Of a DNA stretch of 14,603 bases, positions 1 to 8,047 are shown one piece after another; position 1 is the stretch's first letter, and every line of letters begins with the position of its first letter. The notes under the pieces are model-generated. The model did no database searches. It saw only the letters and a program-made list of their open reading frames with translations, and was not told the DNA's origin. Source of the stretch: Pseudorhodobacter antarcticus (GTDB lineage Bacteria; Pseudomonadota; Alphaproteobacteria; Rhodobacterales; Rhodobacteraceae). The DNA is taken from contig CAMDHB010000047.1 in NCBI GenBank assembly GCA_945897655.1, positions 1 to 14,603 of the forward strand. The letters are read 5' to 3'. The position numbers and the translations under genes were made by a program.

Positions 1-1069
1 TGCGTCGGCCCGGGTGCGGGCGGGGCATTGGGTGGCGGGGGATGGGCCATCTGCGCCCGGGATGCGTTTGCATCTGTCGGGTGCTGGGCTGGCACCGGGA
101 GGTTTCACACCTCCCGGACCCACCGTGGAGTATTTGAGCCGAAATGAAGTTGGGGCGTTTGAGACGCGGATTGCGACGCCGCAGCATCTGGGCGTGGCGG
201 CGGGGGAGTTTTTTCCGATGGGTCTGAACGCCGAGATGGCGGGGGACCAGCGGGGGGATGATGCGCTGTCGGTGTGTTTTGATGGCGATGTGTTGGACGC
301 GCCGTTGGAGATGATGGGGGCGGCACGGGTGGTGTTGCGGCTGTCGTCGGATCAGCCTTTGGGGTTTGTCGTGGCGCGGTTGTGTGATGTGGGGCCGGAT
401 GGGTCATCTGTCCGGATTGCGCATGGGATGCGGAACCTGTGTCATCGGGACAGCATGGCCAAGCCTCAGCCGATGGTGCCGGGGCAGGTGGTGGAAGTGG
501 CGTTTGATCTGGACCAGATGGCCTACCGGGTGGCGCCGGGGCATCGGTTGCGGCTGGCCTTATCCAACTCCTATTGGCCGTTTGTCTGGCCCTCCCCGCA
601 AGCCGGGGTTTTGACGCTGGTGGGCGGGTCGGTGGACCTGCCGGTGCGGGAGGCGTCTGCCGTGGGTTGGGTGCCGCCTGAGGCGGAGGGGGCGGCCCCT
701 TGGGCGCACCGGGTGGTGCGGGCAGGCCATGCGGCGCGGCGGGTGGAGGTGGATTTGCTGACCGGGCGGCGGGTTCTGGTGGTCGAGGATGATGGCGGCG
801 AGGTGGAAAACCTGGACCACGGACTGATCACCGGGGAAAGCCTGGTCGAGCGGTGGGAGATTGGCGACACGCCGCAGTCTGCCCGCGCGACCCATGTTTG
901 GGAGCAGCGCCTGTCTCGCGGGGATTGGGCTGTGCGCACGCGGGCCGAGGCCGAGATGACCGGCACGGCCACACATTTGCGGATGGTGGCGCGCCTGACC
1001 GCGTGGGAGGGCGACACGGTGGTGTTCGAACGGGCGTTCGATGAGGAGGTCGAGCGGCGGTTTGTGTGA
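1..1069 (+). CDS. CocE/NonD family hydrolase, C-terminal part (5' end outside window)
   Basis: The frame is open from the first base (first full codon at position 2) to a TGA at 1067-1069, so this is the 3' part of a longer gene. The visible 355 residues match the C-terminal, non-catalytic jelly-roll domain of the X-Pro dipeptidyl-peptidase/cocaine-esterase group. Landmarks are RLHLSGAGL near the start, the DQRGDD and CFDGDVLDAPLEMMGA stretch, HRDSMAKPQPMVPG and GHRLRLALSNSYWPFVWPSP. Family members carry Ser-Asp-His catalysis in an upstream alpha/beta-hydrolase domain and cleave acyl ester or amide bonds; that domain lies outside the window, so activity cannot be judged. The last 100 or so residues form an extra beta-rich tail that I associate with alphaproteobacterial members. 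It ends 94 bp before an ABC importer on the same strand, which suggests, without proving, that it processes the imported compound. Confidence 0.85.
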   Translation, partial: ASARVRAGHWVAGDGPSAPGMRLHLSGAGLAPGGFTPPGPTVEYLSRNEVGAFETRIATPQHLGVAAGEFFPMGLNAEMAGDQRGDDALSVCFDGDVLDAPLEMMGAARVVLRLSSDQPLGFVVARLCDVGPDGSSVRIAHGMRNLCHRDSMAKPQPMVPGQVVEVAFDLDQMAYRVAPGHRLRLALSNSYWPFVWPSPQAGVLTLVGGSVDLPVREASAVGWVPPEAEGAAPWAHRVVRAGHAARRVEVDLLTGRRVLVVEDDGGEVENLDHGLITGESLVERWEIGDTPQSARATHVWEQRLSRGDWAVRTRAEAEMTGTATHLRMVARLTAWEGDTVVFERAFDEEVERRFV

Positions 1070-1163
1070 GGGTTCGCGAAAATAGTCCTTGGTGCTGGGG
1101 CAGAATCGCGTTTTATTGACTGAAGAATCAAGAAAAGGGCCAAGGGCCTGTCAGGGAGAGACC

Positions 1164-2753
1164 ATGTCGAACGAATTGAACCATCTGGCCGCTTTGGCCA
1201 CCAAGGGCCGCATCAGCCGCCGCGAGTTTGTGGGCAGGGCTGGTGCGCTGGGTATGTCAACCGCAATGGCGGGGTCGCTGCTGGCGACGGCGGCGCGGGC
1301 GGCTGACCCGGTGAAGGGGGGCGTGCTGCGCGCAGGCGTTCAGGGCGGGCAGTCCACCGACAGCCTGGATCCGGCACTGGCGGCATCTGATGTGCCCTAT
1401 ATGATCAACATGACCTGGGGTGAGACCCTGGTCGATGTGGGTCTGGGGGGTGCCTTGGAGATGCGGGTGGCCGAGGAGGTTTCCTCGAACGCCGATGCGA
1501 CGCAGTGGATGTTCAAGATCCGCAAGGGCATTGAATACCATGACGGCGGCACGATCAGCGCGGAGGATGTGGTCGCCACGCTGAAGCGTCACACCGATGA
1601 CGCCAGCCAGTCGGGCGCCCAAGGCATCGTCAAGGGCATTGCCGACATGAAGGCCGAGGGCGACATGGTCACCCTGACGCTGAACGCGGCCAATGCCGAC
1701 CTGCCGTTCCTGATGGCCGACTATCACCTGCTGATCCAGAAGGCGGGCGGTGTTGCGAACCCGACGAGCGGCATCGGCTCGGGCGGCTACATGATTGTCG
1801 AGCACGAGGCCGGGGTGCGCACCGCGATGGAGCGGTTTGCGAACTATTGGGACAGCTCGCGCTGCCATGCCGACAGCGTTGAAGTGCTGTCGATCAACGA
1901 CAACACGGCGCGGACGGCAGCCATTCAGGCGGGCCAGATCCACATGATGACGCGGGTCGACCCCAAGATCGTGGAACTGCTGGCCGGCAACACGGATGTG
2001 GTGATCGAGCGGGCGGCGGGTCCGGGGCATTATGTGTTCATCATGCGGTGTGACGCGGCACCCTTTGACAACAACGACCTGCGGATGGCCCTCAAGATGT
2101 CGGTCAACCGGGCGGAGTTGGTGGAAAAGATCCTGGGCGGCATGGGGTCACCCGGCAATGACTTCCCGATCAACGGGGCCTATCCCTTGTTCGACGACAG
2201 CATCCCGCAGCGTGAATATGATGCGGCGATGGCGGCGGAGTTCTACAAGAAATCCGGCCATGACGGCTCGCCCATCGTGTTGCAGGTGGCCCCGTCGGCC
2301 TTCCCGGGTGCTGTCGAGGCGGCGCAGCTGTTCCAGGCATCGGCCAATGCGGCGGGCATTCCCTTGGCTGTGAAGCTGGAGCCCGATGATGGGTATTGGA
2401 GCAACGTCTGGAACGTGGCACCGTTCTGCGCCAGCTATTGGGGCGGGCGTCCGGTGCAGGACCAGATGTATTCGACCGCATATCTGTCGACCGCTGACTG
2501 GAACGACACGGCGTTCAAGGATGCCAAGTTCGACGAGTTGATGGTGGCTGCACGCGGCGAGTTGGATCAGGCCAAGCGCAAGGGCATGTACAGCGAGATG
2601 GCCAACATCCTGCGCGACACCGGCGGTCTGATCTGCCCGATGTTCAACGACTGGGTCGAAGGGCGTCGTGCCGAAGTTGGCGGTTGGATCCCGAACCCGG
2701 CGGGCACCTTGATGAACGGGCGCGCGCTGTCGATGTGCTGGCTGAACGCCTGA
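1164..2753 (+). CDS. ABC transporter substrate-binding protein, family 5 (peptide/nickel type), Tat-exported
   Basis: A 529-residue periplasmic solute-binding protein of the DppA/OppA class (SBP_bac_5). The open frame extends upstream to 1089, but ATG 1164 is preferred: GGGAGAG lies just before it and the signal peptide begins right after it. The N-terminus has a twin-arginine motif, SRREFV at residues 18-23, then a small-residue hydrophobic stretch and a likely cleavage site after ARA at about residue 46, so export through the Tat pathway is expected. Family features include the early beta-strand text ADPVKGGVLRAG, SLDPALAASD, a WMFKIRKGIEYHDG segment (typical 'F.LR.G..FHDG' pattern) and SAEDVVATLKRH. 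It opens a compact operon with two permeases and an ATPase. The ligand cannot be read from the sequence; peptides, opines or similar compounds are all possible. Confidence 0.92.
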   Translation: MSNELNHLAALATKGRISRREFVGRAGALGMSTAMAGSLLATAARAADPVKGGVLRAGVQGGQSTDSLDPALAASDVPYMINMTWGETLVDVGLGGALEMRVAEEVSSNADATQWMFKIRKGIEYHDGGTISAEDVVATLKRHTDDASQSGAQGIVKGIADMKAEGDMVTLTLNAANADLPFLMADYHLLIQKAGGVANPTSGIGSGGYMIVEHEAGVRTAMERFANYWDSSRCHADSVEVLSINDNTARTAAIQAGQIHMMTRVDPKIVELLAGNTDVVIERAAGPGHYVFIMRCDAAPFDNNDLRMALKMSVNRAELVEKILGGMGSPGNDFPINGAYPLFDDSIPQREYDAAMAAEFYKKSGHDGSPIVLQVAPSAFPGAVEAAQLFQASANAAGIPLAVKLEPDDGYWSNVWNVAPFCASYWGGRPVQDQMYSTAYLSTADWNDTAFKDAKFDELMVAARGELDQAKRKGMYSEMANILRDTGGLICPMFNDWVEGRRAEVGGWIPNPAGTLMNGRALSMCWLNA

Positions 2754-2760
2754 GCCGGCG

Positions 2761-3717
2761 GTGCATCCTATTGTAAAACTGGTGGTCCAGCGCATTGCGC
2801 TGGGCCTCATCCTGCTCTGGGCAGTGTCGGTTGTCATATTTCTGGGCGTTGAAATGCTGCCCGGCGACACCGCACAGGCCATTCTTGGCCAATCGGCAAC
2901 CCCGGTTGCGCTAGCCAACCTGCGCGAGGCGTTGGGGCTGAATGAACCCGCGCTGACGCGGTATTTCAACTGGCTGTTTGCGGCGTTGCAGGGTGACCTT
3001 GGGGTTGCGCTGACCAATGGGCAGGACATTGCCAAGTCGATCGGGTCGCGGTTTGGCAACACGCTGTTTCTGGCCGGTTGTGCCGGGGTGATTGCGGTGC
3101 CCTTGGCGATTGGGCTGGGGCTGATTGCGGCGCGGTATAATGGGCGGTGGCCGGACAAGCTGATTTCTGGCGTGACGCTGGCCACGATTTCCTTGCCGGA
3201 ATTCGTGGCGGCCTATTTCGTGATTTTCGTGCTGACCCAAGTTTTCCCGATATTCCAGCCGGTTTCGATGGTGTTTCCGGGCATGTCGTTCTGGGACAAG
3301 TTGCAGGCCGTGGCCCTGCCGGTGATCGTGCTGGTGATGGTGGTTCTGGCGCACATGATGCGCATGACGCGGGCGGCGATTTTGAACGTGATGCAATCGG
3401 CCTATATCGAGACGGCGGTGCTGAAGGGCCTGACGCCGATGCAGGTGATCTGGCGGCACGCGCTGCCCAACGCGATTGCGCCCATCATCACCGTGGTGGT
3501 GATCAACCTGGCCTATCTGGTGGTGGGCGTGGTCGTGGTCGAGGTGGTGTTCAGCTATAACGCCCTTGGCCAGTATCTGGTGGACCATGTCGCCAAGCGC
3601 GATCTGCCGGTGGTGCAGGCGGTGGGGATCATCTTTGCTGCCGTCTATATCGGGTTGAACATTCTGGCCGATGTGATCGGGATTGTGACCAATCCGCGGT
3701 TGAGGAACCCGAAATGA
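2761..3717 (+). CDS. ABC transporter permease, DppB/OppB type
   Basis: A 318-residue inner-membrane permease with about six hydrophobic segments. The first is at residues 10-30 (RIALGLILLWAVSVVIFLG). The EMLPGD motif of DppB-type permeases follows at 31-36. The EAA-type cytoplasmic loop that docks onto the ATPase is at residues 216-237 (IETAVLKGL to RHALPN). The C-terminal FSYNALGQYLVDHVAKRDLPVVQ stretch is characteristic of the family. The start is GTG at 2761, seven bases after the stop of the binding-protein gene, with only a weak ribosome-binding sequence, so translational coupling is likely. The stop overlaps the start of the next permease by ATGA at 3714-3717. Confidence 0.93.
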   Translation: MHPIVKLVVQRIALGLILLWAVSVVIFLGVEMLPGDTAQAILGQSATPVALANLREALGLNEPALTRYFNWLFAALQGDLGVALTNGQDIAKSIGSRFGNTLFLAGCAGVIAVPLAIGLGLIAARYNGRWPDKLISGVTLATISLPEFVAAYFVIFVLTQVFPIFQPVSMVFPGMSFWDKLQAVALPVIVLVMVVLAHMMRMTRAAILNVMQSAYIETAVLKGLTPMQVIWRHALPNAIAPIITVVVINLAYLVVGVVVVEVVFSYNALGQYLVDHVAKRDLPVVQAVGIIFAAVYIGLNILADVIGIVTNPRLRNPK

Positions 3718-4529
3718 AGATGCCCCTTTCCGCGGTGATCGGCCTTTTCATGACGGGGGCGTTCCTGTTCATCGCCCTGTTCGCCCAATGGATCGCGCCC
3801 TATCCCATTGATTCCGCAGTGGGCAAGGTGTGGGAGGGGCCGTCGGCGCAGTTCTGGCTGGGGACGGACACGATTGGCCGGGATATCCTGAGCCGTTTGA
3901 TTTACGGCGCGCAGGTCACGATTTTCGTGGCGCTGGTGTCGTCGTTGTTGTCCTTTGGGATGGGGGCGTTCTTTGGGTTCCTCGCGGCGACGCGGGGCGG
4001 CTGGATTGACACGGGGTTGTCGCGGCTGGTCGATTTGATGATGGCGGTGCCGTCGTTGATTGTGGCGCTGGTGGTGTTGTCGGTGTTGCCGCTCAATCTG
4101 ATCGTGCTGATCCTGGTGATGGGGGTGCTGGATTCCACGCGGGTGTTCCGGTTGAGCCGGGCGGTGGCGGTGGACATCACGGTGATGGATTATGTCGAGG
4201 CGGCGCGGCTCCGGGGCGAAAGACAGTCGTGGATCATCTTCCGCGAGATCCTGCCCAACGCATTGTCGCCGCTGGTGGCGGAGTTTGGACTGCGGTTCAT
4301 CTTTGCGGTGCTGTTCATCTCGACCCTGTCGTTTCTGGGGTTGGGGATTCAGCCGCCCGAAACCGATTGGGGCGGGATGGTGCGGGAAAACAAGGATGGG
4401 CTGATCTATGGCAAGGCGGCGGCGCTGATGCCGGCTGCCGCGATTGCGGTGCTGGCGATTTCGGTGAACCTTGTCGCGGATTGGGTGTTGTCGCGGACAT
4501 CGTCCTTGAAAGGGGGCCGCGGTGGCTGA
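3714..4529 (+). CDS. ABC transporter permease, DppC/OppC type
   Basis: A 271-residue partner permease. It has an N-terminal membrane segment (residues 6-26), then the family hallmark WLGTDTIGRDILSRLIYGAQ at residues 48-67. The EAA loop is at about 160-182 (YVEAARLRGE to REILPN) and LSFLGLGIQPPETDWGGM is at 205-222. It should pair with the upstream permease to form the membrane channel of one peptide/nickel-class importer. ATG 3714 overlaps the previous stop (ATGA), and a GAGG sequence near 3702 serves as ribosome-binding site. Its own 3' end overlaps the ATPase gene by eight bases. Confidence 0.93.
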   Translation: MKMPLSAVIGLFMTGAFLFIALFAQWIAPYPIDSAVGKVWEGPSAQFWLGTDTIGRDILSRLIYGAQVTIFVALVSSLLSFGMGAFFGFLAATRGGWIDTGLSRLVDLMMAVPSLIVALVVLSVLPLNLIVLILVMGVLDSTRVFRLSRAVAVDITVMDYVEAARLRGERQSWIIFREILPNALSPLVAEFGLRFIFAVLFISTLSFLGLGIQPPETDWGGMVRENKDGLIYGKAAALMPAAAIAVLAISVNLVADWVLSRTSSLKGGRGG

Positions 4530-6153
4530 TCTGCTGGAATTTCGCAATCTGAAGATCGAGGCGACCTCCTATCCCCCGGGCGAGCCGCCGCGCCATGTGG
4601 TGCTGGTGGATGATGTCTCGGTGACAGTCGCCAAGGGCAAGGTTCTGGGGCTGATCGGGGAATCTGGTGCGGGGAAATCGACCATCGGGTTGAGCGCGAT
4701 GGCTTTTGGCCGGGGCGGGGTGCGGTTGACGGGCGGGCAGATCATGCTCAACGGGCGCGACCTGCGGCAGGTGGATGCGGCGGGTCTGCGGGCGATGCGG
4801 GGGCATGAGGTGACTTATGTCGCCCAAAGTGCGGCGGCGGCGTTTAACCCGGCGTGGCGCTTGATGGATCAGGTGATCGAGACCTGCCTTCAGCACAAGC
4901 TGATGGACCGCAAGGCGGCCGAGACGCGGGCGGTGGAGTTGTTCCGGCGGTTGGGGTTGCCCAACCCCGAGACGTTCGGCAATCGCTATCCGCACCAAGT
5001 GTCGGGCGGGCAGTTGCAGCGGGCGATGACGGCGATGGCGCTGTGTCCGAAGCCCGACCTCGTGATTTTCGACGAGCCGACCACCGCGCTGGACGTGACC
5101 ACGCAGATCGAGGTTCTGGCCGCGATCAAGGAGGCGATCCACGATACCGGGGTGGCGGCGCTGTACATCACCCATGATCTGGCCGTGGTGGCGCAGGTGG
5201 CGGATGACATTCTGGTGCTGCGGGGCGGGAAAAAGGTGGAATACGGCTCCACCGATCAGATCATCCATGCGCCTCAGCAGCCCTATACCAAGGCGCTGGT
5301 GTCGGTCCGGTCGATCGAGCATGTGGAAAAGGTGTTTCCCGATGCTGTGCTGACCGTGCAGAACGTCACGGCGCGCTACCGTGGCACGAATTTCGATGTG
5401 TTGAAGAATGTGACTGTGGATGTGGCGGCGGGGCAGACCCTGGCCGTGGTGGGCGAAAGCGGGTCGGGGAAGTCTACCCTTGCCCGGGTGATCACTGGGC
5501 TGTTGCCCGCCGCACAGGGCCGCATCCAGTTTGCCGGGCGGACCCTGTCCGCCGATCTGGCGCAGCGGTCCAAGGACGACTTGCGCGAGTTGCAGATGAT
5601 TTACCAGATGGCCGACACCGCGATGAACCCGCGCCAGACCGTGGGCACCATCATCGGTCGGCCGCTGGAGTTTTATTTCGGGCTCAAGGGCGAGGCGCGG
5701 CGGAAACGTGTGCAGGAACTGCTGGAGCAGATCGAGATGGGGGCGGGGTTCATTGACCGTTACCCGGCGGAGTTGTCGGGTGGGCAAAAGCAGCGGGTTT
5801 GCATTGCGCGGGCGCTGGCTGCAAAGCCGAAGGTGATCATCTGCGATGAGGTGACCAGCGCGCTGGACCCCTTGGTGGCCGATGGCATCCTGAAACTGCT
5901 GCTGGATTTGCAGGCGCGGGAGGGGGTGGCCTATCTCTTCATCACCCATGATCTGGCGACGGTGCGCGCGATTGCGGACAAGATTGCCGTGATGCACCGG
6001 GGCGCGGTGGTGCGCTATGGCGCCAAGACCGATGTCCTGTCACCGCCGTTTGATGATTATACCGACCTTCTGCTGTCCTCGGTTCCCGAGATGGAGCTTG
6101 GGTGGCTGGAGGGGGTCCTGGCGGGGCGGCGGATGGAAAGCGCGGGCAACTGA
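4522..6153 (+). CDS. ABC transporter ATP-binding protein, two fused ATPase domains (DppD-DppF-like)
   Basis: A 543-residue protein with two complete nucleotide-binding domains in tandem, replacing the usual separate DppD and DppF subunits. Domain 1: Walker A GESGAGKS at 46-53, SGGQ signature at 161-164, Walker B VIFDEP at 181-186, H-loop His218. Domain 2: Walker A GESGSGKS at 311-318, LSGGQ at 418-422, Walker B VIICDE at 438-443, H-loop His476. Both sites therefore look catalytically intact. The start is GTG 4522, inside the end of the permease gene, with AAAGGGGG upstream as ribosome-binding site. It should energise import through the two upstream permeases. Such fusions are common in this transporter class in alphaproteobacteria. 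Confidence 0.94.
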   Translation: MADLLEFRNLKIEATSYPPGEPPRHVVLVDDVSVTVAKGKVLGLIGESGAGKSTIGLSAMAFGRGGVRLTGGQIMLNGRDLRQVDAAGLRAMRGHEVTYVAQSAAAAFNPAWRLMDQVIETCLQHKLMDRKAAETRAVELFRRLGLPNPETFGNRYPHQVSGGQLQRAMTAMALCPKPDLVIFDEPTTALDVTTQIEVLAAIKEAIHDTGVAALYITHDLAVVAQVADDILVLRGGKKVEYGSTDQIIHAPQQPYTKALVSVRSIEHVEKVFPDAVLTVQNVTARYRGTNFDVLKNVTVDVAAGQTLAVVGESGSGKSTLARVITGLLPAAQGRIQFAGRTLSADLAQRSKDDLRELQMIYQMADTAMNPRQTVGTIIGRPLEFYFGLKGEARRKRVQELLEQIEMGAGFIDRYPAELSGGQKQRVCIARALAAKPKVIICDEVTSALDPLVADGILKLLLDLQAREGVAYLFITHDLATVRAIADKIAVMHRGAVVRYGAKTDVLSPPFDDYTDLLLSSVPEMELGWLEGVLAGRRMESAGN

Positions 6154-6166
6154 CCGGGGGGGCAAG

Positions 6167-6238
6167 GCGGAATTTTCAAAAATTCCGCAGCGGAGCCATG
6201 GCTGGCTCCGTCACGATTTCTTCAAAGAAATCGGCTGC
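6167..6238. repeat. Cluster of three palindromes (REP-like element or transcription-end structure)
   Basis: Three perfect hairpins lie head to tail in the 106-bp gap between the ATPase and phosphodiesterase genes. Hairpin 1 has arms GCGGAATTTT 6167-6176 and AAAATTCCGC 6179-6188. Hairpin 2 has arms CGGAGCC 6191-6197 and GGCTCCG 6204-6210. Hairpin 3 has arms CGATTTCTT 6214-6222 and AAGAAATCG 6225-6233. In addition GCAGC at 6187-6191 can pair with GCTGC at 6234-6238 and enclose hairpins 2 and 3, in competition with hairpin 1. There is no T-run after any stem, so a simple intrinsic terminator is unlikely. It could attenuate transcription into the next gene or protect an mRNA 3' end. Confidence 0.6.
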
Positions 6239-6259
6239 TGGCGTTAAAGGGGGAAGACG

Positions 6260-7090
6260 ATGGCCAAACTGTTGCTGATCATTCTGGACGGGGTGCCTTA
6301 TGCCAACTGGCGGCGGCTGTTTGGCAATCTGGAGGGGTGGGTTGCCTCGGGTGAGGCGCGGGTGTGGAAGATGCGGTCGGTTTTGCCGTCCACGTCGGGG
6401 ACTTGCTATGCGTCCATCCATACCGGGCTGCCGCCGCAGGTGCATGGCATCTGGGGGAATTACACAAGGCGGCGGCTGGAGTTTCCGGATGTGTTTTCCG
6501 AGGCATCGTCGGCGGGGCTTGTCACCGGGGCGGTGACGCATTCGTTCTGGTCGGAGTTCTTTAACCGGTACCCGTTCGATATGGTGCGGGATATTGAGTA
6601 TGATGAGCCGGGCGGGACGATCACGCATGGTCGGTTTCATACGATGACCGGCGACAGTTCCTATAACCAGATGACCCCGGCGGATGCGGACTTGTTCGCC
6701 ACCTTGACGCGGTTGTGTGTGGTGAAGGGCATCGACTACGGCATTTTGCACACCTGCACTTTGGACAGTCTGGGGCACCGCTTCTTTCACGACTGCGAAG
6801 AGATGGATGACGCCTGTTTCCGGATGGACGAGGCGCTGGCGAACTTCCTGCCGCAGTGGCGGGCGGCGGGGTATGAGGTGATTGTCACCGCCGACCACGG
6901 GCAGGATGCGCGGGGGCATCATGGCGGGGCGACCGAGGAGCAGCGGGATTTTGCGCTGTATTACTTTGGGGCAGGCGAGGGGCCGGGGCGGGATCAGGTA
7001 CTGGACCAGTTGGCGCTGGCGCCGACGATCCTCACGCGGTTGGGCGTCAAGGTGCCGGAAACGATGAAGGTGGCAGGGTTTTTGGGGTGA
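6260..7090 (+). CDS. Alkaline phosphatase superfamily protein (type I phosphodiesterase/nucleotide pyrophosphatase-like)
   Basis: A 276-residue protein with the metal-site pattern of the phosphodiesterase/nucleotide-pyrophosphatase branch of the alkaline phosphatase superfamily. Asp10 is in ILDG, and a Ser/Thr nucleophile candidate (Ser46 by alignment to the TG of HTGL) is in LPSTSGTCYASIHTGLPP. Asp169 and His173 are in TLDSLGH, Asp212-His213 in TADHGQ, and a further His at 220-221 in GHHGG. These fit the two-metal site. Members hydrolyse phosphomono- or diesters; the substrate here is unknown. The protein is shorter than typical nucleotide pyrophosphatases and has no signal peptide, so it is probably cytoplasmic. 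ATG 6260 follows a strong GGGGGAAG ribosome-binding site. It lies 106 bp downstream of the importer and may share its transcript. Confidence 0.87.
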   Translation: MAKLLLIILDGVPYANWRRLFGNLEGWVASGEARVWKMRSVLPSTSGTCYASIHTGLPPQVHGIWGNYTRRRLEFPDVFSEASSAGLVTGAVTHSFWSEFFNRYPFDMVRDIEYDEPGGTITHGRFHTMTGDSSYNQMTPADADLFATLTRLCVVKGIDYGILHTCTLDSLGHRFFHDCEEMDDACFRMDEALANFLPQWRAAGYEVIVTADHGQDARGHHGGATEEQRDFALYYFGAGEGPGRDQVLDQLALAPTILTRLGVKVPETMKVAGFLG

Positions 7091-7095
7091 CGCGT

Positions 7096-7295
7096 CGGGA
7101 CCGGATCAGCGATCCTCCAGTGGAGGATCGCCCGTGTCCCATGCCGAGAGCCGAAAGGCGACGGCATTGCAACGGTTCAACCTGATGCGGCGGGAAAAGC
7201 GGTTCGCGACGGGACGGACCGCGGGTGGGCACGGAACGGGCCCGCCCGGGGGGCGGTCGGGCCCGTCGCGAATTGCTTTGGGCAATTCGCGGAAG
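7096..7295 (+). repeat. Structured dispersed repeat, copy A
   Basis: It fills the gap between two convergent genes and shares a common layout with copies B (11057-11257) and C (about 14379-14560, minus). Parts in order: CGGGACCGG at 7096-7104; hairpin 1 with arms CGATCCTCC 7110-7118 and GGAGGATCG 7122-7130 around AGT; a block at about 7137-7170 nearly identical to copy B; a GC-rich hairpin 2 at 7236-7266 (outer arms ACGGGCCCG and CGGGCCCGT); hairpin 3 with arms CGCGAATTGC 7267-7276 and GCAATTCGCG 7282-7291 around TTTGG; then GAAG. Arm differences from copy B are compensatory. Whether it acts as DNA or RNA is unknown. Confidence 0.85.
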
Positions 7296-7300
7296 GCAAG

Positions 7301-8047
7301 TCAGAGGGCGTAGGTTGAGTTTTCCTCATCCAGCAGGGCCTTGATCTCGGCTAGGTGGAAGTCCGCAAAGCCGGGGTAGGCTTCCCATTCCTGTGCCGTC
7401 TTTTCGGCCCCCTCATCGGACAGAACCCGCAGGGGCCGCCCGGTTTGCAGGGCGCGGATATAGGTTTCGGCGGCGCGTTCGAAATAGGTCAGGCGGTTGA
7501 AGGTTTCGGCGACGGTCTGGCCGATGATCAGCACGCCGTGATTGCCCATGATCATGGTGGTGATCTTGGGGTCGCGGAGCATTTCTGCGCAGCGGGCCCC
7601 CTCATCCGCAAAGGCCATGCCGCCGTAATGGCCGTCCACCACCTGACGGTCAAAGAACATGGCCGAGTTCTGGTCGATGGGGGGCAGATAGCTGTCGGCC
7701 AGGGACGCCAGCACCGTCGCATGCATCGAATGCACATGCATGACGCAGCGGGCATGCGGCAGGGCGCGGTGGATCGAGCCGTGCAGGCCCCAGGCGGTGG
7801 GGTCGGGGGCGTCGGGGCGGTTAAGGGTGTCGGGGTCATTTGCGTCGATTTCCACCAACGAAGATGCCGTGATCCGGGCGAAATGGCGGCCGTTGGGGTT
7901 GATCAGGAACCGCGTGCCCTCGGGGTTGACGGCAAGCGAAAAGTGGTTCGCCACGGCCTCGTGCAGGTTCAGTTTCACGGTCCAGCGGAAGGCGGCGGCC
8001 ATGTCAGTGCGTTCGGCCCAATGGGTGAGGTTGGCGTGTTGGTTCAT
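7301..8047 (-). CDS. Class II aldolase/adducin-domain protein
   Basis: A 248-residue class II aldolase/adducin-domain protein. Zinc-ligand histidines are visible at His104 and His106 (MHVHSMHA) and His170 (GNHGVL). Other family text includes EAVANHFSLAV at 30-40 and INPNGRHFARI at 49-59. In FucA-type aldolases a catalytic glutamate sits four residues before the conserved His of the SEW..H segment. Here the equivalent is TAWGLH with Ala85, so classical aldol cleavage is doubtful; a decarboxylase, epimerase or other zinc-dependent role is possible. The frame runs upstream to 8242, but ATG 8047 is chosen because the family N-terminus begins there and it overlaps the stop of the hydrolase gene (ATGA, 8047-8044), which implies coupled translation. 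Confidence 0.87.
   Translation of the reverse strand: MNQHANLTHWAERTDMAAAFRWTVKLNLHEAVANHFSLAVNPEGTRFLINPNGRHFARITASSLVEIDANDPDTLNRPDAPDPTAWGLHGSIHRALPHARCVMHVHSMHATVLASLADSYLPPIDQNSAMFFDRQVVDGHYGGMAFADEGARCAEMLRDPKITTMIMGNHGVLIIGQTVAETFNRLTYFERAAETYIRALQTGRPLRVLSDEGAEKTAQEWEAYPGFADFHLAEIKALLDEENSTYAL

Noticed and set aside
1070..1163. Possible promoter for the importer operon with TTGACT near 1118
   Set aside because: No acceptable -10 box lies about 17 bases downstream, so I do not call it. The operon may be co-transcribed with the upstream hydrolase gene.
3645..4547. Long minus-strand frame opposite the second permease
   Set aside because: The same kind of shadow: His/Arg/Gln-rich, no domain, fully overlapped by a clear permease gene.
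4315..5997. A 560-residue open frame on the minus strand opposite the fused ATPase gene
   Set aside because: It is antisense to a gene with eight intact ABC motifs, is extremely rich in His, Arg and Pro, and has no recognisable domain. GC-rich codon bias creates such shadows.
7267..7291. Hairpin 3 of repeats A and B as intrinsic terminators of the flanking genes
   Set aside because: There is no T-run after the stem on either strand. A role in 3'-end protection remains possible, but an intrinsic terminator is not supported.
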